DNA of 60,000 nt from Symsagittifera roscoffensis (lineage: Eukaryota > Xenacoelomorpha > Acoela > Convolutidae): positions 70,619,465-70,679,464 of the forward strand of contig NC_087064.1 of the NCBI RefSeq assembly GCF_963678635.1, in the 5' to 3' direction. A model generated the notes under the pieces. That model was given only the letters and a program-made list of their open reading frames with translations. It did no database searches and was not told the origin of the DNA. Positions within the stretch are counted from its first letter, which is position 1, and every line of letters starts with the position of its first letter. The translations under genes were made by a program, and so were the position numbers. This document shows, piece after piece, positions 13,901 to 23,155 of this stretch.

Positions 13901-16837
13901 ATATACAATTAAAGAAAAAAATGAACGTGAGGACTGGGTAAACTGAATCATATTCCTCGCTACTTTATAGTTTGAAGTTAGTTTGAAGTTTGCACAAATT
14001 AGTGAAATGAGTGTTTTAATTAGGTTAAATTGAAACTGTTCTAAATTCTGTGATACTAGTGTTTTTATCAGAACAAAATGCTAGATTTTCAATAGTTCAA
14101 GTAATATAAAAAATACTAAATATGCTCCAAAATTAGTGAATCGTATAAAGAACATATCAAAGTCAAGCGCGGCCGAGAAACTATACAGTACGAGGCCAAA
14201 CTATGAACTGGGTTGGCGCACAATTTGGTGTATGAAAGTCACTGAACGCCAGAAAAACAGCTAGTTGGTCTGAATTTTGCAAACGTAAGCGGATTTCGCA
14301 GTCTGAGGTATAATTCCGCAATTGTAAGCTGATTTCGCAGATTCCATTTAAATTTGGCGCATTCCGCTTTTATTTTGCGGATTTTGCTTGCCACTAGTGG
14401 TTTTCGCCTATAGTTGCTGATTCCGTGACAACGTTATTTTTTCGTAAAAATGTATTATGACTTATTTAATGGTTACAAAACCTGATGCGGATTCCGTGAA
14501 ATTTGTTGCTGATACCGCAACATTTGTTGCGTATTCACCAACCCACCCGTTTTTGCGCAATTTTGGGCAGTACAGTGTTGTAACTGTGCTGTTTGGAACT
14601 CCACGGAAAACGAGTTACAACACTCGTTTTCCGTGGAGTCCAAAACAGCACAGAACATTAAAAAAAATGAAAACTAACAATGTCGCGGATATTATGCCAA
14701 ATCTAATTTCGGCTTGTTGCATAATCCGCTTACAGTTCACAAGTTACACAGTTTGGCCCGATAATGTGTGTTTTTAAGGATTTTGAATAGGTTCAGAATG
14801 GGGTAACAGAAATTAAAAAAGCTTCCAAGCATTTAGCTCGAAATTATATCAATTTTTTCCACCGACGACATTTTCTTAGTTTTTCAATTTTTTTCATCGA
14901 ATTTTTCACTTCCTGAAAATCGTCAAGTAAAAAGACCAAAATATATTTAAATAAAAAAAGAAAATTATCTGAAATGTAATCTGAAATTTTTTCTGAACCG
15001 AGCACCCGTAGTGTGGTTTTATTAACAAGAAATTTATGATTTTAAGTTTTTCCACGCAAAATCTGGTTCTACAAAGACGCGCTGTATAAATTCAACTGCT
15101 ATCTCATACTGAATCAATCATTTTTTTTGGCGCCGACAAAGTATGAATAACTGAAAAAATGAAAAATTGAAAAAATGAAAAATGAATTTAAAGAAAAGTG
15201 TGTTTTTCGTAGTTTCTATTTTTTGCGCTCGGAACGTTCTCCGCTATTGGTACTAAAAGTTTTTGCTCTTGTTTGTTGAAAAAGTTTGTAACAAGTACTT
15301 TGAAATACTAACCAGTCGCTGCCAGTAAAGAACAGTTATCTGCTCTTGCTTCACATCCTGAAACAAGAAATTAGAAAGATGTCATTAATCGACGGCTCAT
15401 AATTTTTAAATTTCAGTTTTAAGGTTCAATTGTACATTTTTATTGCAATAAAATTATATATATTTTTAAAAAGCAAACTCTTTTAAATTAGCTGACAAAA
15501 AGCATAGGTGTGAAAAACGTAATTGCAGATTTGAAAGATCGCTTTTTCTAGTTCGTTTTAACTTTAATTTTAAGGCATACTCAATTTTTACCCTGATTTG
15601 GGTGAACATACAAAAAATTTCAAAAACAAAAGTTATCTTACCACATTTATGATCTGTTGTATGGCTAGGTCCACGTCCACATTAACTGGCTCGCTGTTGT
15701 TGAGCACTGGCCTGATGGCTGGGTTGTACTCCCTTTCCTCAAACAGCACCCGCATCAAATCCTTCGCACCTTCTATGACACACAAACACAACACAAACTC
15801 TCAATTTTTAATTGTTAGTTAAACGGGCCTGACAATGTTTTTCATATTTTCAATCAGGTGTGTCGATCTCAATACCATTGTAATAATTCAATTTTTTTTG
15901 CCCAAAAAGTTAGGCAAAAGAACATTTCAAAATAATGTCGATTTTTGTCACGTTTTCTGATGTATTTTTTTCCTTATTTACAATGAAACGATGTCCATGT
16001 AGCCCACCATCAAGAATAGGAAATCCTCGCCACCCAAAGGGCTAGAAGCGGATAAGGGGGGGGGGGTGGGGTACCTCCCTCAGGGATTAAACCCCCTGCC
16101 GACCCAAAGGGTCCCCCTTTGTACTATTTTGGGACATCCATTTTTGGCTGACTGACCCTAAAGTTTTTCTTATGCGCCTTTTGCGTCAATACATACCAAG
16201 TTAGAGGAGGGAGCGCGCTCTAAAAAACGCGATTCGTTGGTCAAAATTTTCCAAAAAGACCCTACAAGTGCCTTTTTGCCTGTTTTTTTTTAATTTGTCT
16301 GCGGCGCAGAAAATTTAAGTCAAAATAGGTCAACCTAAAAAAGATATCGACAAAAAAATGATCGATTTGTTTTGGCATTTCAGAAGAGCTCTTCGGGTCA
16401 ACCAAATTTCTTTTTTCAAAAACTCCCGCGATAAAATGTTTAAAGCACCGCCTCGCTCGCTTTGTTCAACGTCTATTTATGAAAAGTTTGGGCCAAAATA
16501 GGGCCTGGTCTTTGTAGGGTTTATCTTTTGAAAAGTTTGGAGAAATAGGGCCTTTGTAGAGTTTATTTTTTTTCGAAAAAAATTGAAAAATTAGGGCCTT
16601 TGAACGAGCTATTAAAATCAATTTGGTCGGCTTAATTTTTTTTCCAAAATCGTAGATCGGCTTCTGGTTTGATGAAAGGTTTGATGTATTCATAGAAGCC
16701 GATGAGAAAATTAGAATACTAATATAATATCATTTATACTTACTGCTGGCTTCGGAGTCCTGAACGCCCAATGAGACCATCGCCAACACAACCAGGTGCA
16801 AGTAGCAGCAAGTGAACAGAACCGATGAAAAGTTCAT
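1810..16837 (-). CDS. Nicotinic acetylcholine receptor-type subunit, non-alpha, 9 exons, 3'-partial
   Basis: Subunit of a pentameric Cys-loop ligand-gated cation channel of the plasma membrane. Nine exons (listed separately) join to 1,023 nt, 341 codons, no stop. In order: signal peptide (about 1-23); extracellular domain with loop D Trp87, loop A WLPDI then Tyr125, loop B Trp151, and the Cys-loop Cys161-Cys175 with exactly 13 residues between, containing HFPYD; M1 about 243-265; M2 with GEK at its inner end (270-272), Leu281 at 9' and Glu292 at 20', as in cation-selective members; M3 about 306-327. Sequons at Asn56 and Asn144. Loop C reads YSDAAY: the vicinal Cys pair is missing and the loop is about three residues short, so this is a non-alpha (complementary) subunit. 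The intracellular loop and M4 must lie left of the window. I see no stop or further exon in 1-1809. Family assignment is firm; the exact subtype is not. Confidence 0.95.
2235..2660 (+). repeat. Dispersed repeat family 1, copy a
   Basis: Shares with the copies near 9.2-9.8, 18.0-18.5, 21.8-22.1, 23.4-23.7 and 58.9-59.4 kb the head (CGAAGCCCTGA, TTCCGACTGCC), the middle block with ATATATCGCGCGTTAATTG, and the tail CCCGAGCACAAA. No ORF. Confidence 0.75.
3240..3690. repeat. Degenerate tandem repeat (satellite-like), intronic array
   Basis: Paragraph-like units recur with phrases such as CCACAAC, TTGATTGAAATC, TCTCAGATTT, GGGTAG and TTTTCCGAAGGCC, unit about 150-190 bp. The same unit recurs at about 56,480-57,260. 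Confidence 0.6.
3754..3759 (-). other. Non-canonical GC splice donor of intron 8
   Basis: Minus strand reads ATAG|GCATGA. The first GT downstream lies after an in-frame TAG. GC donors are a known minor class; the receptor frame requires this one. Confidence 0.75.
3760..3905 (-). CDS. nAChR exon 8: end of M1 and the pore helix M2
   Basis: 146 nt, phase 2 in and 1 out, acceptor GTTTTAG. It encodes FMLPPESGEK and M2 with 2' Gly, 9' Leu, an unusual 14' Asn and 20' Glu, then MPATS before M3. No GT donor exists in the required place. ATAG followed by GCATGA gives the right frame and phase to exon 9, so the intron is read as GC-AG. Confidence 0.92.
3906..5501. other. Intron 7: AT-rich, no recognisable feature
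   Basis: I see no exon, TIR pair or array, only A/T homopolymers and two loosely similar stretches containing GTTGTTCAGCT (about 5287 and 5423). Confidence 0.5.
5502..5666 (-). CDS. nAChR exon 7: loop C region and start of M1
   Basis: 165 nt, phase 2 to 2, acceptor CTTTTCAG and donor GTAACG. It encodes YFTINGEWML, a loop C without the CC pair (VVYSDAAYTDVF), the RRPLFY pre-M1 motif, and the first half of M1 with its conserved proline (NLVTPTAMI). Confidence 0.94.
6337..6672. mobile_element. MITE with TTTTTAGCAGAC ends, 9-bp flanking repeat
   Basis: Left end GTGGTTTTTTAGCAGAC with CAGGTTTTTCAGCA. The right end, reverse-complemented, has GGTTTTTAGCAGACC with TGTTTTTCAGCA. It is flanked on both sides by AGAAACCAC (6328-6336 and 6673-6681), a likely target duplication. 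336 bp, no ORF. Confidence 0.75.
6715..6910. mobile_element. Palindromic MITE
   Basis: Arms of at least 70 bp: left about 6720-6790 (CTCGTCAGTAAGCAGACAAA), right about 6835-6905 (complement CTCGTCAGTAATCAGACAAA), short spacer between. Weaker similarity extends outward to about 6690 and 6950. Confidence 0.7.
8992..9096 (-). CDS. nAChR exon 6: HFPYD and second Cys of the Cys-loop
   Basis: 105 nt, phase 2 to 2, acceptor TTTCAG. It opens with KHFPYDAQVCTLKFGSW, the core of the Cys-loop. The donor is taken at GTAATT (8991-8986), just before an in-frame TAA. It restores the frame to exon 7 and gives LDTA-YFTINGEW across the junction. Confidence 0.92.
9097..10138. other. Intron 5
   Basis: About half is the family 1 copy (9225-9775). 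The rest (9776-10138) shows nothing recognisable. Confidence 0.5.
9225..9775 (-). repeat. Dispersed repeat family 1, copy b (intron 5)
   Basis: Inverted relative to the other copies. The head is at 9720-9775 (GTCGGAAC, CAGGGCTTCGCCCTG) and the tail at about 9240-9285, with CGAAAGTAACGG and GTGCTCGGGGTGGG. The tail contains a small hairpin, ACTTTCG-ATA-CGAAAGT. Confidence 0.8.
10139..10255 (-). CDS. nAChR exon 5: loop B and first Cys of the Cys-loop
   Basis: 117 nt, phase 2 to 2, acceptor TTGTAG and donor GTGAGA. It holds the N-A-S sequon, loop B (GYVKWDTPVIY) with its Trp, and the first cysteine of the disulfide loop (TTCTIHI). Confidence 0.94.
10256..11129. other. Intron 4 with a TIR-element end
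   Basis: From about 10,310 it carries CCCGCACTGGAGTTTCGTGG followed by AT-rich sequence with repeated ATTATAATCGATTA-like words. This matches the ends of the element at 45,244-46,366. No partner end was found, so it is a fragment. Confidence 0.55.
11130..11239 (-). CDS. nAChR exon 4: loop A
   Basis: 110 nt, phase 0 in and 2 out, acceptor TTTTCAG and donor GTACGT. It encodes HWFDNYLVWDP and ends WLPDIVVYN, the loop A signature with its aromatic Tyr. Confidence 0.95.
11585..11698. repeat. Tandem duplication, 66-bp period
   Basis: The 48-bp block beginning GACGTGCCATATGACAAACT occurs at 11,585-11,632 and again identically at 11,651-11,698. Identity implies a recent local duplication. Confidence 0.9.
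12510..12892 (+). mobile_element. hAT-like MITE copy, 5'-truncated
   Basis: Matches the reverse complement of the intact element at 32,182-32,522: CCCTGCCGACCCAAAGGGTC, GGAGCGCGCGCC, GGTCGACC, and the end CTAGATCCGCCCCTG at 12,892. The outer TIR on the left is missing. Confidence 0.8.
13160..13973. mobile_element. Long foldback element (arms about 400 bp)
   Basis: The outer ends AAACTATAAAGTAGTG and CGCTACTTTATAGTTT are complementary. Further pairs follow inward: CATGATTGATCTA on both arms, AGGTTTGATAAATAAGATG with its complement, and TTTGCTATAGTTTTTTT near 13,372 with its complement near 13,650. The centre is at about 13,566. Nearly the whole 814 bp can fold on itself. No ORF. Confidence 0.75.
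14584..14653. repeat. 32-bp-arm hairpin with 6-nt loop
   Basis: The left arm starts CTGTGCTGTTTGGA and ends AAAACGAGT. The right arm is its reverse complement apart from two mismatches; the loop is TACAAC. The surrounding 250 bp contain repeated GCGGATTTCGCAG-like words. Confidence 0.85.
15313..15357 (-). CDS. nAChR exon 3: 45-nt micro-exon with loop D
   Basis: Fifteen codons, phase 0 both sides, acceptor TTTCAG and donor GTTAGT. It reads DVKQEQITVLYWQRL and carries the loop D Trp. A 45-nt exon followed by a 110-nt exon is the conserved arrangement in many animal nAChR genes, which supports orthologous splice positions. Confidence 0.93.
15642..15772 (-). CDS. nAChR exon 2: N-terminal helix and loop start
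   Basis: 131 nt between acceptor TCATAG and donor GTAAGA, phase 1 in and phase 0 out. It encodes the amphipathic N-terminal helix (LMRVLFEEREYNPAIRPV) and the first beta strands ending QQIINV, where family members read LSQIIDV. The N-N-S glycosylation sequon lies in VLNNSEPV. Confidence 0.94.
15773..16743. other. Intron 1 with a decayed hAT-like copy
   Basis: About two thirds is the decayed hAT-like element at 16,043-16,671. The remaining 15,773-16,040 shows nothing recognisable. Confidence 0.5.
16043..16671 (+). mobile_element. Decayed hAT-like element copy
   Basis: Contains CCCTGCCGACCCAAAGGGTC, a following CATCCATTTTTGGC and GGAGCGCGCTC. The ends are worn (AGAAGCGGAT, ATCGGCTTCTG) compared with CAGGGGCGGAT. 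Longer than the intact MITE, so it may be an older or internally expanded version. Confidence 0.65.
16744..16837 (-). CDS. nAChR exon 1: start and signal peptide
   Basis: 94 nt, codons 1-31 plus one base. The Met is followed by a hydrophobic run (VLFTCCYLHLVVLAMVSLGV) typical of a secretory signal peptide. Donor GTAAGT at 16743-16738. An in-frame ATG 48 nt upstream (16885) is also open (see next entry). I chose 16837 because it puts the hydrophobic core at the usual distance from the start. Confidence 0.88.
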
Positions 16838-16885
16838 TGCTGAAACAGGTGACTGTTTTTCACGAGCGTTCAAACCGCTCATCAT
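16838..16885 (-). other. Possible 16-codon N-terminal extension or 5' UTR of the receptor
   Basis: The minus strand reads ATGATG at 16885, in frame with the chosen start and without a stop, encoding a polar stretch before the signal peptide. The bases just before the chosen start (CTGTTTCAG then CA-ATG) also look like a splice acceptor, so a 5' non-coding exon could join there instead. Sequence alone does not decide. Confidence 0.4.
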
Positions 16886-18779
16886 GGTCTGAAGGTTATG
16901 AATTGTCGAGGTTATGAATTATTCATTAAGAGTCTCGTCGAAGAAAAAAAATAGAATTCGTTTGTATGATCTGTGGAATGTTTAATAAATTTGGAGCACC
17001 ATAAGGAAATTAAAAAATCACTGAGGCAAAAAGTTTGAGCCTTCAAGTGTAGCATGACGTTAAAATAACGTTGTTAGTTTTTTTTCTGTCGGCAAGTTCT
17101 TCAATTGAGTCTGAGCTTCCAATAACAGAGAAAAAAAAACATTTTTTTAAATCGGGGTAACATGCTCCTTGGTAAAAATGCGAACGAAAGAGATTACCTC
17201 TCTGTGGCTGTTTGCTTAAACACATCTCCGCGACTTTCAACCCGATGTTTGATGATGTTGTCGCAAAATGTTATTCAAAAAGAGGATATCGAATAATTTA
17301 TTTATACATTCTAGACTCTTGTAGAATTTAGGGGTACTTCTTAAGGACCGTTTTGAAGTTGTTTTTGTATATATTGTCCCTAATCATAATTCATAGCACG
17401 AATATTAAACGCATGAAGATAAATACGTGACTAGCATATGATCCAGAGATAATTTATTCATTTAAATATTTAGAGAATTTGAGATTTATTCAAGAAAACA
17501 ATAAAAAAAGATAAAAATCTGTTTTTAAGATTAAGACCATTTATCAACGGGGGAAAAGGACCAACACAAGAGCTGTACAGCTTATTGCTGTTGTGCCCCT
17601 GTTTAAATTGATTAATAACCACAACAAAAAAGAGATGAATAAAAACGATTGAAATATTTGAACCAAGATAACATCCTCCCCCCCTCCCCCCCCCCCAAAA
17701 AAAAATTCGTTTAGGGAGGAAGAAGATGTTAACATGGCCTGAGTTCGAATTTTCAGCCAATCAGAATGGAGCATTTTACATGCAGCGCTATGTAGATTTA
17801 AATTAAATTGAACTCTGGGGGTGGAGGATCTTATCTTAACTTGGTCTGTTTGGGGTGGGGGGGGGGGGGGGGGCAAAAATTTTGTTTTGCATGAAAAATT
17901 GCTGATTTAGTTCCTTTTTTTGACGGTTTTGAAATCTATTGAGAATAAGCGAAACAAAAGAAACAAAACTGCTCGTATCAGGACGAAGCCCTGAATGTTC
18001 CGACTGCCTTTTAAGGTCTATGGAGCAAAAATGGAGCAATATATGAAAAAATTAAATGTAGTGAAATAAATTTAAAAAATTTGAAAATCATCCCCCAACC
18101 AGTCATATAAAAAACAAAGTGATCGATTTCTTACCTAGTAACACTCAATTATGGCAAATAAGCTTTCTTCAACCAATTTGGAACGATTTACAAGCCTGAA
18201 TAAATCTCCGCTTACGCGTTAATAGCGCGAAATATATCGCGCGTTAATTGACCAAAAATAGCCAAAATGGTAATTTTTAAACCCAATGACCTTGCACAAA
18301 AAATGGTCACAGGTAAAATATCTTCTCAAATTTGAGCTCAGGACAACAATACCATTCGAATGATAAAAAAAAATTTGTCAAAAATAGTCAGTTAAAAAGT
18401 CGAAATTTGTCTGAAGAAAAAACCCACCCCGAGCACAAATATTCCGTTACTTTCTTTACAAAAGTGGGAACAATAAGCTTAAAAATAAACTTATCAAAAC
18501 TTGTTTGCACTTGTACTAGCAACAAAAAGAATTTTTTTCGAAAAACAAAAAAAGAGCCAACGTAAAATTGTAATGTTTACTGAGTCGGGTTGATACGACG
18601 ATCACTCTCAGAACGAAATCAAACGAAATAAAACACTTTTTAGAACGAAATAAATTGAACCCTTGTAAGCCCAAATCATCCAAATTGGCAAAACTCGAAT
18701 CGACATTATTCTTAAACAAAAATTACATGTGAAATATCTCATTGCAATTCGCATCTCCCTTTGGTACTAATTCATAACA
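16886..18779. other. Upstream region of the receptor gene; one family 1 repeat
   Basis: Promoter elements cannot be assigned with confidence. A small imperfect palindrome with two AGGTTATGAATT units lies at about 16,893-16,935. A run of 17 G at 17,857-17,873 and a C-run near 17,680 flank 17.65-17.88 kb. Family 1 copy c follows. Confidence 0.4.
17960..18480 (+). repeat. Dispersed repeat family 1, copy c
   Basis: The most complete copy: head GCTCGTATCAGGACGAAGCC and TTCCGACTGCC at 17,970-18,010, then ATCATCCCCCAA, AATAAGCTTTCTTC, TTACGCGTTAATAGCG, ATATATCGCGCGTTAATTG, and tail CCCACCCCGAGCACAAATAT. Confidence 0.85.
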
Positions 18780-19060
18780 TTTATTTCTGACCAAGCTTAA
18801 TATTTTTCAAGAACCTTCTTCGGCGCCACCCCATACTTATTTTAATGTGGCGCTCACGATCAAAAACGAACCCAAAATTTCCAAAAAAACGACCGCAAAA
18901 ACTGCTTTTTGACTTTGGTTCTTCAAAAATATTGTGAAATTTTGAAGCAGAAATTTTTGTCAAAACAAAATCTTTATATTGTTAAAGTTTTCGAAGTTGG
19001 CTCTAGTTCCTCAACAAACGTCGATTAGAGCCTTAAGTTTAAGCGCTCTATTTTTCTCTA
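18780..19060 (+). mobile_element. Degraded hAT-like copy
   Basis: Weak colinear match to the hAT-like MITE interior (GGCGCCACCCC, GTGGCGCTCACG, CTGCTTTTTGACTTTG). No ends are recognisable. Confidence 0.4.
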
Positions 19061-19379
19061 CAGTTATTTCAAAATTGCCGATATATGCAGAAAATTGAAC
19101 AGTGTTTGAAAATTTTGATAACAGTCAAAATAGAAACAACCATATTTTTCAACAATTTGCATAGCATTAGTCAAAAAAAAGTTTGTCCACTTTTATTAAA
19201 TAGTAATTGAAAAACTTTAGATACACTTTAAAAAAATCTACTTTCTGATTCTGAGTTTTTCTAGACCATGAAAAAACAATATCCAATGCCCTGTAAAGCG
19301 CTGATATGGTACCATAGGTGTTCAAATATATAATTTTTCTTATGAGTTTTGACAGTAACGGAGTTGGGGTGGGGTTTGG

Positions 19380-19670
19380 TTATGGCCAATCTTATGAGTT
19401 CTGACCCCTGTCCACCTGATGGTGCTACCTTCGGTACTATTTTAATCCCTTGCTACTGTTTTATCATTAATCTTTGGCAGACTGATCTCAAATTTTTTCT
19501 GAAGGCGCTTTCGGCACCAAATAAAACTAGTTTTGAGGGCAAAATCACGCCAAAAACACGTGATTTTTTGGTTAAAGTTTTTAAAATAAAGCTTGAAAAA
19601 TCGTTTTTGGCCGGCAAGAAATCTGCGTCTGAGTATTGATGCAGACAAAATTACGGTTCCTCAGTAAAAG
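19380..19670 (+). mobile_element. Degraded hAT-like copy
   Basis: Colinear similarity to the MITE interior: CTTTGGCAGACTGATC, AAGGCGCTTTCGGCACC, GCCAAAAACACG. Ends lost. Confidence 0.5.
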
Positions 19671-20199
19671 AGATTTTTTTACAAATCAAAAAAATTATAA
19701 AGAATAAAATTCAAGTGGAGACTCTTTTCAATTTTTGGTTTAAATCATTAGAATATCATATAATTTTAATTCATATAAAGTAATATTTTCATATTTCAAG
19801 GCAAAAAAGGATGGAAAGATAAAATGACAAGCTAAATCGAAAAAAAACTCTAGACTCTTTCAAAATACCCCGAAATGTTCAACATTTACTTCAAAAAATT
19901 TTAGGCAGCAAAAAAGTTAAGAGAAAAAAAATCTCAAAATTTGAAAGTGGTTGTGAAAACAGACAAACCATTAAAATAATCTAGGAGAATAAGACAGTGG
20001 TTGCAATTGATTTCCTCGTGGAGCCAGAACGACTATTTTCATGGTTGAAAGAAAACTTCTGACAAGTTAATTCATTTCATCAAAATTGATCATTGAAGAA
20101 AAAAATTTTTAAAATTATTTTAAAAAGTTAAATGATGTAAGCATTTTTTTTTGTTGAGCCCTCTCAGATCTTTTCTTAAGAGTCTTCTATTGAATACTG

Positions 20200-20402
20200 T
20201 TTTACAAGATTTATTTTTGACTGACCGATCTGAAAGTTTTCCAAAGCTCTGCTCCTTACAAAAAGTGTCTAAAAACGCCTAAAAGTGCCAAAGTCGAAAC
20301 GGGGTCTTTGTAGTCTTCTCAGATAGCTCAAAAAATAATTTGGTCTACCTGAGAAACAGTCGATAAATTTTTGAAATTTTTTGAAAATCCGCCCTAGCCC
20401 TC
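20200..20402 (+). mobile_element. Degraded hAT-like copy, right half
   Basis: TTTTTGACTGACCGATCTGAA, TTTGGTCTACCTGAG and AAAATCCGCCCTAGCCCT match the right half of the MITE. Confidence 0.5.
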
Positions 20403-20434
20403 AATCTCATTAATTTCCTACAAACAGCACAAGG

Positions 20435-21510
20435 ATTACACAAAGATAGCCGGTTGCTGTGCAAGTAGCACAGAATGTTCCGACGACAGTCTTAAAAATG
20501 AAAAAAAAAAAAAAAGTACTTTTCATTTTAGTATCGTTTTTTTTTCTTCTGCGTGGTGTGGTAAATGGATATGAACGAAAAACTAAAACATAAGCATACG
20601 CGACAGTCATTGGCAAATGGGACAACAGAAAAATTTTCAGTTCTTTCCCAAAATTTTGCTGAAAAAAACCAAAAAAATGATTTTAATCGACTAAAACTAA
20701 GTTTTTTTGCGGCTTAAATTAAGCATAAATAGGCTATTGTAAGCATGCTCGCTCGCATTTTTTTGCTGGAAATAAGACCAAAAATAAAAACTATTTAATG
20801 TCGTTAGAATCACGACTGAAAGGGCTTTAATATGATATATCACTCGGCCCATTCCAATGATTAATTGTGGTACCCGACTTTGCGTAGAAAATTAACCTTA
20901 AAAAACAAGAATAGCCGATTATTTTGCAATTAGCACAGAACGTTCCCATGAAAGTCTTAAAAAAACACAAAATTTTTTTTTCTTTTTGAGGTTCTTTTTT
21001 TTCGGCGAGGTGTGATAAAAAGAGCTAGACAGAAAACTGATGAGTAGTTAGATTCAACATTTAAGCTACAAAAATAAAAAAAAATCGTAGAAAAATTATT
21101 AGAAAAACAAAAAAAATCAAAAAAATTTTTGTAGTTTTTTTGGTTTTTTTTTTTAAATTTTGAATCCAAAAAGGCGCTAAAAAACTCAAAGTAAAGTAGC
21201 GTTATTCAAGTATCAAGTAAAATTTATGTAAGTTTCTTGGCAATTAAAATAAGACTGCTCGCTCGATTTATTCGGTCGAAACAAGACGAAAATTTTCAAA
21301 CCGGTTTTTCCCGACACTTAGGTTTAAAAAAAAATTAATGTGCTCCAAATCACAATTTTATGGGCTTTAAAATGATATTTCACTCGACCCGTTCCGATGA
21401 TTTTTTGTGGTAGCTAATTTTGCGTTTAAAACGAAAAGAAAAAAAAGAAAAAAAAACTAAAACGCACCCGAATACAAAATTCCTCCCCATTTTTCAATTG
21501 GTCGGAACAA
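20435..21510 (+). repeat. Dispersed repeat family 2, two copies in tandem
   Basis: Block A (ATAGCCGGTTGCTGTGCAAG, AGCACAGAATGTTCC) occurs at about 20,445 and, diverged, at 20,909. Block B (AAAGGGCTTTAATATGATAT, CACTCGGCCCATTCC, TTGTGGTACC) occurs at 20,815-20,885 and 21,355-21,425, followed by AAACGCACCC and GGTCGGAACAA. The same A-to-B order occurs at 33.2 kb, and inverted at 31-32 kb. Confidence 0.7.
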
Positions 21511-21774
21511 AGGGGTGCAATAAACAAGTTTTATATCGAAATTTCATGGAAATTAAAGACAATTTTAAATCAAATTCATGGAATTTTAGCTTTGATGAAG
21601 TAGAGTTCTCATTGAGAGAGATCTCTATTGCTTGGTCCTCTGTCAAAAAATTCAAATTGCCCCAAATGTTTTGTCTTCCGCTTCAATGACCTGCTTTGAT
21701 AAAAACTCTGCAATAATTAGTTTCCGTACCCCAATAAAAAAAACGAATTTTTTTTTCATTTGAGATTTTTTTTG

Positions 21775-22070
21775 TGAAAATCATCCCCCACACGCCATAT
21801 AAAATACAAAGTGATAGATTTTGCTCCTATTAAGAAAACAATTATGGCATATAAGCTTCCTTGAACCAATTTGGAACTATTTCTAAGTTGGATTCAATCT
21901 CCGCTCACGCGCTAATCTTTTCAAAATTAAGCTCAGGACAACAATAGCTTTTGAAAGATATTTTAAAAATTCCGTCAAAATGGACTAGCTAAAAAGTCGA
22001 AATTTTTCTGAAGAAAAAAACCCAGCCCGAGCACAAATATTCCGTTACTTTCGTTACGAAATTGATCAAA
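21775..22070 (+). repeat. Dispersed repeat family 1, copy d (head missing)
   Basis: Starts at AATCATCCCCCACACGCCAT, runs through AATTTGGAACTATTTC to the tail CCCGAGCACAAATATTCCG and TTTCGTTACGAAA. Part of the GCGCGTTAATT block is deleted. Confidence 0.8.
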
Positions 22071-23155
22071 AATGATCAAATTTGAAGCACCATTTGCAGA
22101 CGGCTCTTTATCAATTAAGTTTAACTAAACCAAACAAAATGAGGTGGCAATGAGGTTTTCTTAATGTTTCTCAAGGAAAGCTTCAGATAGTTTCATTGGC
22201 GCATTCGCGGGGGAGTTTGTTGATTTGAGAGCGTCTCCTAAGAGATTTCGAATTATTTGGTTTGTGCGGCGTCAAACTTTTTCCAATCAACCCCGAAGTT
22301 TTTCTAATAGCGCTGTGGTCATATATATTAAAGTGCGACAGTATCTTTGCATGTCAGAAAGAATGTATTTCCTCACCAATTTTTTTTTCAATCTGTGAAA
22401 CAGGAAGCGTGTGAATGTTAATTATCCAATTTGGAGCAGCAATTTTTTTGAAAGCTAGACTTCAAAAATGCTTACTCTATAGTATTAACTTCGAAATTAC
22501 TGACACAAATACAATGCAATTAACGAAACGGCTGGGGTAAGAAAACCGATCGAGGTCCGAGACGAGACTTACTCAAAACGAAGGCACCGATCAGTCTTAT
22601 TTTCTAAAGAGTTGCAAAAACCCATTGAAAGTCGCGCAAACAAAGTCTGTTTTACTACTCCGAGAAACCGAAGAAATCAATAATTAAGCATACTCGGATG
22701 ATTCGAAAGTATCAAATTTCCATCAGTTTTTCAACTGCAACCATAAAAAACTGCAAACTCACATCATATAGACAATTTAATAAATTCTGCAGAATGTGTG
22801 GGCTTTTGAAAAACATTTGGAGGAAAAACAAACTTCTTCTAAGAGTCCCCTAATTGATACTGTTTTACAGCAAATGTTTTTAGCTGTCGAAACTAATATT
22901 TTTTCAAAGCTCAACTCATCGTTCCTGTATGAAAACGTTGAGCCAAATCTTTTTCCAAGGAGTTGGTGGGAGCTGCGCAAGCCAGTTTCCAAAACATGTT
23001 CAATCGGCCAGCATTCGTATCTGGCTGTCAATTAAAGTATTGAATATATTTGAGCGAAAGAGGCAGTTTAATTACGATTGAGAAAAAGTTTTAAAACGAC
23101 CGACCGACGCATTTTGATTTAGTTAATTGCTGTATTTGCCCAAAATTAATGCAAT
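22071..23155. other. Intergenic, no supported gene
   Basis: Overlapping small open frames on both strands at 22,777-23,035 have no recognisable domain, no splice context and no codon signal. I leave them uncalled. Confidence 0.4.

Larger units (their letters stand above)
11240..15312. other. Intron 3 (4.1 kb), repeat-rich
   Basis: Holds a 66-bp tandem duplication (11,585-11,698), a truncated hAT-like copy (about 12,510-12,892), a long foldback element (13,160-13,973) and a perfect-looking hairpin (14,584-14,653). Two loosely similar stretches near 11,320-11,480 and 11,890-12,010 share AGCAACCATA/GGCAACCATA and C-rich ends. Confidence 0.55.

Noticed and set aside
14457-14777. 106-codon plus-strand frame
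   Set aside because: It runs across the 14,584-14,653 hairpin and GCGGAT-type repeats. No homology visible.
22777-23035. Overlapping 79-84 aa frames on both strands
   Set aside because: No domain, splice or composition support; open on both strands by chance.
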